A stretch of DNA of 37,597 bases, from the NCBI GenBank assembly GCA_028284905.1, contig JANQQU010000011.1, positions 1 through 37,597 of the forward strand, read 5' to 3'. The stretch's first letter is position 1; each line of letters opens with the position of its first letter. Below are positions 26,114 to 33,004 of this stretch, piece after piece. The position numbers and the translations under genes are program-made. A model generated the notes under the pieces. It saw only the letters and a list, made by a program, of their open reading frames with translations. It was not told the origin of the DNA and made no database searches. The stretch is from Calditrichia bacterium (lineage in GTDB: Bacteria > Calditrichota > Calditrichia > RBG-13-44-9 > J075).

Positions 26114-27592
26114 ATGTCCGATAAAAACACACATGAAGCTTTACTTGCGATCAGCCGGGAATTAAACAGCGTCCGAGAAACCTCACTGTTGCTGGACCGC
26201 ATTTTGGATATCGCACTGGATGCACTGCAGGCAGAGCGGGGATTTATTCTCCTGAAAGTGCCCGGTGCGCAAAAAGAGTTTGAAGCCATCTCCGCCCGGA
26301 ATATGAGCAATGAAGCGATTACCTCCATTCGCGAATTATCGAGTAGCGTTGTCAACAAAGTATTAAGCAGTGGTGAAGCGGTTTTATCCGTCGATGCAAT
26401 GGAAGATCAGCGCTTCGCCGGGGCGGAAAGCGTGCTGCTACAGAATATCCGCTCGGTCGCCTGCACGCCGCTCTTTCAGGGAGAAAACCTGGTCGGTGCT
26501 ATTTACGTCGATAACCGCATGGACAGCGGGCAATTCGATCAACCCAGCCTGACGTTCTTACAGGCATTCGCTACCCAGGCCGCATCGGCGATCGAAAACG
26601 CGCAAATATTTGAACAGCTTCAGTCCGAAAACGAGCAGCTGCGCTTGCAATTGGCGCTGAAGGCCTATTTCCCGGAAATCATCGGCAAAAGTAAGCCGAT
26701 CCTGGAAATACTTCAGTTGATTGATGACGTTGCAGATACCAACGCCACTGTGCTGGTAGAAGGTGAAAGCGGCACCGGAAAAGAGTTAGTTGCCCGGGCG
26801 CTGCATTATCACTCCTCCCGGAAAGATCATCCTTTTATCCCAATCTTTTGCGGAAGCCTGGCCGATTCGCTGTTGGAGAGCGAACTTTTTGGCCATAGCA
26901 AAGGCGCTTTTACCGGTGCCATCGCCCATAAGCAGGGCCTGCTGGAAGCCGCCGATAACGGAACACTTTTCCTCGATGAAATTGCCGACATCGATAAGAA
27001 TATGCAAACCAAGCTGTTGCGGGTTTTGCAGGAAGGCGAAATTAAGCGGATTGGGGAAAATAAAATCCGGAAAATCAATGTGCGCATTATCGCTGCAACC
27101 AATAAAAATTTATGGGAAGAGGTAGAAACAGGGAATTTCCGGGAAGATCTTTTCTACCGCCTGAACGTTATTAATATTACCATGCCCCCGCTGCGCGCCC
27201 GATCGGAAGACATTCCCTTGCTGGCAGAACATTTTCTGAAAAAATTTGCCCTGGAAAACAAAAAACAACTGAAGGGATTAGCAGCGGATGCCCGCGAAGC
27301 ATTACTCTCCTATCATTGGCCCGGCAACATCCGGGAATTGGAAAATGCCGTCGAACGCGCAGTGATTCTCGCCCGGGAAGATCAGCTAACCGCCCAGCGC
27401 TTTTCCCTGAACCGCCCCCAATCCACCACGCACCTGATCGGTAAACCGCTCAAGGAAATTGAAAAATTTGTTATTCTGGAAACACTGAAGCAGGCTGGTA
27501 ATAATCGCACTAAAACCGCAGAAATTCTCGATGTCTCCCGGCGGTGGCTGCAGTATCGCCTGAAAGAGTGGGGCATCCGGGATGAAGATTGA
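26114..27592 (+). CDS. GAF-domain sigma54-dependent transcriptional activator
   Basis: A 492-residue activator of sigma54 RNA polymerase. The order is a GAF sensor domain (~5-175), a short coiled coil (EQLQSENEQLRLQLALKAYF), the AAA+ domain and a Fis-type helix-turn-helix. The AAA+ part has Walker A GESGTGKE, the sigma54-contacting loop GAFTGA, Walker B GTLFLDEI and the arginine-finger region FREDLFYRLNV. The C-terminus is NRTKTAEILDVSRRWLQYRLKEWGI. The ATG at 26114 precedes the GAF domain; an ORF extends upstream to 26042 but the extra residues are not family-like. The end overlaps the next gene, a Ser/Thr kinase, by 11 nt. What the GAF domain senses is unknown. Confidence 0.93.
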   Translation: MSDKNTHEALLAISRELNSVRETSLLLDRILDIALDALQAERGFILLKVPGAQKEFEAISARNMSNEAITSIRELSSSVVNKVLSSGEAVLSVDAMEDQRFAGAESVLLQNIRSVACTPLFQGENLVGAIYVDNRMDSGQFDQPSLTFLQAFATQAASAIENAQIFEQLQSENEQLRLQLALKAYFPEIIGKSKPILEILQLIDDVADTNATVLVEGESGTGKELVARALHYHSSRKDHPFIPIFCGSLADSLLESELFGHSKGAFTGAIAHKQGLLEAADNGTLFLDEIADIDKNMQTKLLRVLQEGEIKRIGENKIRKINVRIIAATNKNLWEEVETGNFREDLFYRLNVINITMPPLRARSEDIPLLAEHFLKKFALENKKQLKGLAADAREALLSYHWPGNIRELENAVERAVILAREDQLTAQRFSLNRPQSTTHLIGKPLKEIEKFVILETLKQAGNNRTKTAEILDVSRRWLQYRLKEWGIRDED

Positions 27593-29252
27593 CGGCTACA
27601 AAATTATCAGTGAAATCAATCGAGGTCCCATTAGCAGCGTGTATCGCGGCGAACAAATCGCCCTGGAGCGGCCGGTGCTGATCAAAATGCTCAACCCGGA
27701 ATTGCAAAACGAGGATGACCTGGTCGCTCGTTTTCGCCGAGAAGCATTAATCTGTGCCCGATTAAAACATCCCAACATCGTCAATATTTTTAATGTCAGC
27801 ACAGAAACCGACCAGCTCTATCTGATTATCGAATTCCTGGAAGGGATGAATCTCGAAGCATTTATCCGGAAATTTCATCCACTCCCCTTTCCGGTAATTC
27901 AATTCATTGCTGAAGAAATCCTGAAAGGGCTGGATTATGCTCATGGGAAAGGCATTATCCACCGGGATATAAAACCCGGCAACATCATGATCAGTGAGGA
28001 CGGAGAGGTTAAAATCACTGATTTTGGCCTGGCAACTGCCAAGAGCATGTCGAAACTAACGGCCCAGGGCGGTATTCTCGGCACCCCGGCATATATGTCC
28101 CCGGAACAGCTACGCGGCAGCACCCCGGATGTGCGCTCTGATATTTTTAGCCTTGGCGCAACCCTCTATGAAGTTGTGGACAACCATTCCCCTTTCCTTG
28201 GCGAAACCGTCGCCGATTCCATGCAACGAATTATTTATCATCAACCACCGGCCGCTGATGCCCTGCGAGCAGATATCCCCGCCTGGTTTGCCAATCTGCT
28301 CAATGCTATGCTGGCAAAAGCCCCGGAAGCAAGGCCGGCATCCGCTGCCGCTGTGTTAAATGAATTTCCCACCCAGTCCGGGCTTTCCAATCGACATCTT
28401 GCCGCCTTTCTGAAAGATCCGGGCACTTCTTTGCCGATACCTTCCACGGAAAAAGCAACACCAGGGAATGCTAATACTTCCCGCAAAAGAATTTGGTTTG
28501 CCGGCATTCTGCTAGTATTGATGGCACTGGCAACCGTTTACTGGCAAAGCAATCCGCTTTCAAATCCCAAGAATGAAATTGCCGTTACAGATACATTATC
28601 AATCGCGCAACAGACAACGCTATCGGATACAACCAACAAGGTCGCCAATGAAAGCGACATCGACTCTCAACAGACAAATTCATCCGCGCCAGTAAAGCCG
28701 CCTGCCACAACTGATACACAGCTTACCCGGCAGCGCCCGGAACCGGAAGCAGTTACGGCAAAGAATGATAGTCCGAAAACATCTCTCATTCAAACCGCGG
28801 ATACACTAACGACAGCTGCATCTTCCGCTGGTGTTTTTATCATTTGTAATCCCTGGGCGGAAGTTTACATTGATGACCGCCGCACGGACACAACACCAAT
28901 GGCAGCGCCGCTTTTGCTAAAGCCGGGACGCTATCAACTGAAATTAAGCCATCCCAATTATGAAAGTTATCAAACGAGCATTACTATTTCTCCCGGAAAC
29001 ATTGACACTTTACGGGTGCGTTTGCTCCGCCCCAATGGCAAACTGGATTTACGAGTAACACCATGGGCAAGAGTGTATATCGATAACGACTACCGGGAAA
29101 CGACGCCTTTAAGCGAGCCGCTTTCTTTGGCGGCCGGCAAGTATCATCTGAAGCTAACCAATCCTAATTTTGTTACCTGGACAGACAGCATCGAAATCTT
29201 TCCCCGGCAAACCCTGCAGCTCAATATCTCCCTTACCTCCGGCAATGATTAA
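27582..29252 (+). CDS. Membrane Ser/Thr protein kinase with two PEGA domains
   Basis: A 556-residue transmembrane kinase. The cytoplasmic kinase domain (1-260) has Lys35 (VLIKML), HRDIKPGNIM with Asp129, Asp147 in DFG, and GTPAYMSPEQ. The Gly-rich loop is degenerate: INRGPISSVY instead of GxGxxG. A linker follows, then one membrane helix (RIWFAGILLVLMALATVYW, ~303-321), a Ser/Thr/Gln-rich stretch and two PEGA repeats outside (VFIICNPWAEVYIDD..., LDLRVTPWARVYIDN...). The activator gene upstream overlaps it by 11 nt, so both are translated together. The kinase may phosphorylate the activator or envelope proteins; no target is known. Confidence 0.92.
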   Translation: MKIDGYKIISEINRGPISSVYRGEQIALERPVLIKMLNPELQNEDDLVARFRREALICARLKHPNIVNIFNVSTETDQLYLIIEFLEGMNLEAFIRKFHPLPFPVIQFIAEEILKGLDYAHGKGIIHRDIKPGNIMISEDGEVKITDFGLATAKSMSKLTAQGGILGTPAYMSPEQLRGSTPDVRSDIFSLGATLYEVVDNHSPFLGETVADSMQRIIYHQPPAADALRADIPAWFANLLNAMLAKAPEARPASAAAVLNEFPTQSGLSNRHLAAFLKDPGTSLPIPSTEKATPGNANTSRKRIWFAGILLVLMALATVYWQSNPLSNPKNEIAVTDTLSIAQQTTLSDTTNKVANESDIDSQQTNSSAPVKPPATTDTQLTRQRPEPEAVTAKNDSPKTSLIQTADTLTTAASSAGVFIICNPWAEVYIDDRRTDTTPMAAPLLLKPGRYQLKLSHPNYESYQTSITISPGNIDTLRVRLLRPNGKLDLRVTPWARVYIDNDYRETTPLSEPLSLAAGKYHLKLTNPNFVTWTDSIEIFPRQTLQLNISLTSGND

Positions 29253-29317
29253 GATTTGTTTCTATCCGGCATTGTTTAATCTGTTCAGATGCGTTACCTT
29301 GTTATATACTAACAATT

Positions 29318-30103
29318 ATGAGTATCATGAACAGACAAACCATGCGCATAATACTTTTGGGCTGTGTCTTGCTGCTTACATGTCAGATGGTAGCCCAGTC
29401 AAAAAATAGCCTCCCGGCAATTCGCCAGACCTATGACGCGGCGAATTTTGAGCAGACAATTGCAGCATGCCGTCAATGGTTAAATCAACGTCCCATTACC
29501 TTAACGCCTCCGGAAACCGCGCAATTACATCAATACATGGCGCTTTCCTTTTTTAACCTGAATGTACCGGACTCTGCAAAAACTCATTTCCAGACCTTGC
29601 TTTCCCTCGCCCCGACGACCACATTGGATCCGATAACGACGTCTCCGAAGATCATCGAGTTTTTTAACACCCTGAAAAAGGAGATGCAAATATCGCCACC
29701 AACGACGGGGCTGACCCGTTACGCTTTTATGCCTGATAAACGGCCGGGAGCGGCCTGGCGTTCGATCGTATTCCCTGGCTGGGGACAATATCATAAGGGG
29801 CAAAAGGGAAAAGCCTGGTTACTCGGTGGGGCCTTCTGGGGAAGTGCATTTGCAACCGGGTTTAGCTGGCTGCGGGAAGAGCAAGCCCGAGACGATTATC
29901 TTACCAGTGCAACCGCCGCAGACATTGCCGCTAATTATGAGACCTATAATAGCTGGTTCAAGCGCCGGCGCTCCTTAATGGTCGTCACGACAACAATTTG
30001 GGCGCTCACTTTTTCTGATGCCCTCTGGAGCAATTACGCCACTCCCCAGGCGACACTTGGCGGAAATGGAACGCTGCAATTCGGAGTAGCGGTCAACTTC
30101 TAG
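29318..30103 (+). CDS. DUF5683-type envelope protein with TPR-like N-terminus
   Basis: A 261-residue exported or membrane protein. After a hydrophobic signal segment (IILLGCVLLLTCQMV) the first half has TPR-like helices (YDAANFEQTIAACRQWL, QLHQYMALSFFNLNVPDSAK). The second half has the DUF5683 pattern RSIVFPGWGQYHKGQKGKAWL and helical membrane segments. DUF5683 proteins are common in FCB bacteria and of unknown function. Alternative ATGs at 29327 and 29342 exist, so the start is uncertain. It follows the PEGA kinase by 65 nt on the same strand and shares its stop region (CTAG) with the convergent YihY gene. It is probably part of the activator/kinase operon. Confidence 0.75.
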   Translation: MSIMNRQTMRIILLGCVLLLTCQMVAQSKNSLPAIRQTYDAANFEQTIAACRQWLNQRPITLTPPETAQLHQYMALSFFNLNVPDSAKTHFQTLLSLAPTTTLDPITTSPKIIEFFNTLKKEMQISPPTTGLTRYAFMPDKRPGAAWRSIVFPGWGQYHKGQKGKAWLLGGAFWGSAFATGFSWLREEQARDDYLTSATAADIAANYETYNSWFKRRRSLMVVTTTIWALTFSDALWSNYATPQATLGGNGTLQFGVAVNF

Positions 30104-31026
30104 TTAGATTCGGCAGACGCATCTTCAGGCGCCGCATCCTCTTCTTCCGGGAAATCCTTCTCATCTTTCTTCTTTGCCAGCGAACCAAACTCCTTCGCAT
30201 AAAAATGTGTATAAGCGGCCCCCAACAGCAATATTTGCGAGGAAATTGATACCCAAATTAAAATGACCACGAATGAACTGGCAGCCCCAAAGAGGGTAAT
30301 GGTTCGGCTGTTACTGAGGTAAATGGCTATGAGGAATTTGCCGAGGGTAAAAAGGAGGGAAGAAAGCACCGCGCCGCCCCAGATATCGCTCCATTCAATT
30401 TTCACATCAGGCAAAATACGATAAATCACCGCAAAGAGTAGCGTGATGATAATAAACGAAACTACTACGCTGCCTAACCGCCAAACATCAATTTCAGAAA
30501 ACATTGGTACATATTTGGAGAGCACTTCGTCGAATGCGGCGAGGGTGATATCGACCAGAACGAGGCAAAACAAAAGAAGCCCGATGGAGAGAATCATCAA
30601 AAAAGAGACCAGTCTTTCCCAGAGGATATTCATCACCCAATGGCGTTCCCGGCCAGGCGCATCCCAAATTTCATCAATGGCATTTTTAAGCTGGGCAAAG
30701 ACGTTCGTTGCCGCATAGAGGATCACTGCGATACCGATTAAATTTGTTACGGAAAGCGTGGCCATATGCATGCCGGATTCGATCATACGTTCAATTGCAT
30801 GCGCAGTATTATCCCCGACCAGGCCGTGGATTTTCTCCACGATTTGCCCTTTCACCGCTTCTTCGCCGAAAATTCTCCCAAAGATCGCCACAACTAAAAT
30901 AAACATCGGCGCCATGGAAAAAAGCGTGTAATAGGCCAACGCCGCGGACATCCAGGCGATATTTTCCGATTGCCACTTTGTTCTGGTTAATTTGATCAGG
31001 TGCCAGAATTTTTGCCAACGATTCAA
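30100..31026 (-). CDS. YihY/BrkB family membrane protein
   Basis: A 308-residue inner-membrane protein of the YihY/BrkB family (once called RNase BN in error). It shows IAWMSAALAYYTLFSMAPMF near residues 23-42 and about six membrane helices (LIGIAVILYAATNVFAQL, FLMILSIGLLLFCLVL, VVSFIIITLLFAVIY, LLFTLGKFLIAIYL, SFVVILIWVSISSQILLLG). The C-terminal tail is highly acidic (EDAAPEDASAE). Its transport role is not settled in the family. The start is a TTG at 31024-31026, chosen because GGAGGT lies 6-7 nt upstream. The stop overlaps that of the convergent DUF5683 gene by 4 bp. Confidence 0.9.
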   Translation of the reverse strand: MNRWQKFWHLIKLTRTKWQSENIAWMSAALAYYTLFSMAPMFILVVAIFGRIFGEEAVKGQIVEKIHGLVGDNTAHAIERMIESGMHMATLSVTNLIGIAVILYAATNVFAQLKNAIDEIWDAPGRERHWVMNILWERLVSFLMILSIGLLLFCLVLVDITLAAFDEVLSKYVPMFSEIDVWRLGSVVVSFIIITLLFAVIYRILPDVKIEWSDIWGGAVLSSLLFTLGKFLIAIYLSNSRTITLFGAASSFVVILIWVSISSQILLLGAAYTHFYAKEFGSLAKKKDEKDFPEEEDAAPEDASAESN

Positions 31027-31032
31027 CGATCA

Positions 31033-31038
31033 ACCTCC
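31033..31038 (-). promoter_or_regulatory. Shine-Dalgarno deciding a TTG start for the YihY-family gene
   Basis: The minus strand reads GGAGGT, six bases before TTG (31024-31026). It is one of the best Shine-Dalgarno matches in the window, and no ATG start lies near it, so the TTG start is well supported. Confidence 0.6.
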
Positions 31039-31290
31039 AAACCGATTCGGTATCCGGAAGAAATAAAATCTGCACTGCCATATCATCGCACAGAATGCTT
31101 GTTTCGTATTAACAAATTAGTGTTTATTTTTGGGGGAAACAAATTATGCTTTTTCCGCCACTTTGGTAAAACAATTGGCTTTTTTCTAATTCGCTTCAGG
31201 AATACGCTTAACATCCATTATTTTATTCTTTTGGCCTTCTGACATATTATGTGAAAATATATTTAATTGAAAAAATTAACATAAAAAATT

Positions 31291-31480
31291 CTGTAACCCC
31301 TTCAGGGTTATTAAAAAAGTTGCCTCAACCGGGGGCATGCAGCGGCTGCCCCCGGTTGAGGCCTGTAACGCCTTCGGCGTATTATTACCGCAAAGCGGTT
31401 GCAGATTTTAACCCTGGGCTGATGATCTTTTCAGCCCAGGGTTAAAACCCCCAAAGCGCTTTACCCTGAAAGGGTTACAG
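31291..31480. repeat. Multi-hairpin intergenic element (REP/BIME-like)
   Basis: Outer arms CTGTAACCCCTTCAGGGTTA (31291-31310) and 31461-31480 are inverted copies matching at 18 of 20 positions. Inside lie, in order: a perfect 16-bp stem (31322-31337 with 31347-31362, starting GCCTCAACCGGGGGCA), a 5-bp stem with a TTC loop (31368-31380, ACGCC/GGCGT), a 5-bp stem with an AAA loop (31387-31399, ACCGC/GCGGT), a perfect 17-bp stem (31406-31422 with 31431-31447, starting TTTTAACCCTGGGCTGA), and a 10-bp palindrome AAAGCGCTTT (31453-31462). The unit TGTAACnCCTTC recurs at 31292 and 31364. The layout is that of a composite REP/BIME element or a structured RNA. Confidence 0.75.
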
Positions 31481-31491
31481 AAAAGGTGTAA

Positions 31492-31701
31492 CAGATAATA
31501 CCTACTCAAAAAATATGTCTGACAACCATTCTTTTTTCCAAAACTTTGGATTTACACCGATGGACAAAGGCTAAAAATGTGTATATTAAAGATATTGCAA
31601 AATCGATGATCTGCTTAAAAGAAAGACAAAATCAAATACACCCTGAATTGATAAAAACCATAAGAAAGCATTGCTACCTTAAAGAAAATATCCCGGGGTA
31701 G
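31492..31701 (+). other. Possible small ORF or gene remnant
   Basis: A frame open from 31492 to a TAG at 31699-31701 reads as plausible protein: TLDLHRWTKAKNVYIKDIAK, then SMICLKERQNQIHPELIKTI, then RKHCYLKENIPG. There is no ATG before 31606; a GTG at 31579 has AAAGG 8 nt upstream and would give about 40 residues. It could be a degraded gene end or chance in AT-rich DNA. I recognise no family. Confidence 0.2.
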
Positions 31702-31827
31702 ACTTTCTTTTGAATCCCGTCTCTTAAATCCGATTTCTGCATCTTATACGAATAGTTTAGGAGATTTTGTAAGTAATTTTGAAAATTGAGAAATAGAAAT
31801 AATCCAGACCTGTTGAGGAATTAATTT

Positions 31828-32850
31828 ATGAAAAGAGATTTTGCCAGCATGCCATTTGATCCTGCCCTGGAAAAAGGTGCCTATAATGCGATTCATGTTT
31901 GCCTCCGTTTACAACCGGAAGAGCGCATCACCCTGATTATTGGGGAAGAAAATCTGGAAATTACCGCTGCCTTCGTCGCGCAAATACGGGAAATCGGCGC
32001 GAATTACCGGGTGTTTGTATTGGAAGATTATCAGAAACGCCCCTGTCTTTCCCTCCCTAAAGAAATACTGGAAGATATGAAAAATTCCCAGGTGAGCCTC
32101 TTTGCCGCCGATCCGAAACCGGGAGAATTAAAAATGCGCATGGAGATCACCGGTTTTGTCAATCACGTTCACAAACTTCGCCACGGCCATGCAGTTAGCC
32201 TGACGAAAGAAATTATGCTGCAGGGCATGACGGCCGATTATCTTGCCGTGGATGACCTCAGCAGCCGGGTTATTGAAAAAGCCCGGCAAACCGAAAAAAT
32301 TCACGCAAAAACGCAGGCCGGTACTGATATCGAAGCAACTTTTATCCCGGAACTTAACTGGGTAAAAACCAGCGGGATTATTACCACAAAAAAATGGGGG
32401 AATTTACCAGGAGGGGAAATTTTCACCTCCTCACATCGGGTTGATGGTCAGTTTGTCGTCGATGGGGTTGTCGGCGATTATCTCTGCGCCAAATACGGCG
32501 ATCTGCAAACCTTTCCCCTGTTTATCGACATTGAGGATTCCCGCATTCGCAATCTACAGTGCGAGAACAAGGAACTATTGACAGATTTCAAACGCTACAC
32601 CAGTGTAGATGAAAATAGTGATCGGGTGGGTGAATTTGCCATTGGTACCAATCTGGCGGTAACGGATATTATTGGCAACATTTTGCAGGATGAAAAAATT
32701 CCCGGTATCCATATCGCTTTCGGAGATCCTTATCCGCACCACACCGGTCAAACCTGGCACTCCAGTACGCACATCGACTGTGTCGGCCGCGATTTCGATA
32801 TTTGGCTTGATGGCGAAAAGATTATGAATGAAGGCGAGTTTTTATTATAG
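31828..32850 (+). CDS. Aminopeptidase, M29-like metallopeptidase
   Basis: A 340-residue cytoplasmic metallopeptidase resembling the M29 (aminopeptidase T/AmpS) family, which removes N-terminal residues from peptides with two metal ions. The signature regions are NLPGGEIFTSSH (metal-ligand Glu), VGEFAIGTN (second Glu), GIHIAFGDPYPHHTGQ and TWHSSTHIDCV with the His and His-x-Asp ligands near the C-terminus. The N-terminal domain (RLQPEERITLIIGEENLEIT) matches the M29 N-terminal fold. The ATG at 31828 has GAGGA 8 nt upstream. No operon partner is adjacent. Confidence 0.85.
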   Translation: MKRDFASMPFDPALEKGAYNAIHVCLRLQPEERITLIIGEENLEITAAFVAQIREIGANYRVFVLEDYQKRPCLSLPKEILEDMKNSQVSLFAADPKPGELKMRMEITGFVNHVHKLRHGHAVSLTKEIMLQGMTADYLAVDDLSSRVIEKARQTEKIHAKTQAGTDIEATFIPELNWVKTSGIITTKKWGNLPGGEIFTSSHRVDGQFVVDGVVGDYLCAKYGDLQTFPLFIDIEDSRIRNLQCENKELLTDFKRYTSVDENSDRVGEFAIGTNLAVTDIIGNILQDEKIPGIHIAFGDPYPHHTGQTWHSSTHIDCVGRDFDIWLDGEKIMNEGEFLL

Positions 32851-32860
32851 CTTTCAAAGG

Positions 32861-32886
32861 ACAGTAGCACTGGCAGTTGGCAGTAT
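32861..32886 (+). repeat. CAGT-word array after the aminopeptidase gene
   Basis: The words CAGTAGCA, GGCAGT and GGCAGT follow each other (32861-32884), resembling one arm of the inverted repeat at 11856-11918 but with no second arm here. It is listed because it may belong to the same class of iterated-word sequences. Confidence 0.3.
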
Positions 32887-32895
32887 AATACTTAC

Positions 32896-33002
32896 CCTCT
32901 GGTTACTATTCCGGAATGCCGGGATGGGAATCCAATTAACACTGTTCCTCTGGTACCCAAACTCCAGTTTGGGTACCAATTAATGGCGAAACTCTGTTTC
33001 GC
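32896..33002. repeat. Framed hairpin repeats between convergent genes
   Basis: Two units each start CCTCTGG (32896, 32947) and end CCAATTAA (32932-32939, 32976-32983). The second unit is a perfect hairpin: TGGTACCCAAACT (32951-32963), loop CC, AGTTTGGGTACCA (32966-32978). A third hairpin, GCGAAAC-TCT-GTTTCGC (32986-33002), follows and ends just before the stop of the acetoacetyl-CoA synthetase gene. The first unit keeps only traces of a stem (ATTCC...GGGAAT). They may serve as terminators for both converging genes. Confidence 0.6.
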
Positions 33003-33004
33003 AA

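Larger units (their letters stand above)
31027..31827. other. 800-bp gene-free region with multi-hairpin element
   Basis: No convincing gene is seen between the YihY and aminopeptidase genes. The first ~260 bases are AT-rich with no clear structure and must hold the yihY promoter. Positions 31291-31480 contain the hairpin cluster described separately. A possible coding remnant occupies 31492-31701. The last ~120 bases are AT-rich and end with GAGGA before the aminopeptidase ATG. Confidence 0.7.

Noticed and set aside
31251-31445. A 64-codon ORF across the hairpin cluster
   Set aside because: Its sequence is produced by the inverted repeats (GACSGCPRLRPVTPS) and has no start signal; it is not a gene.
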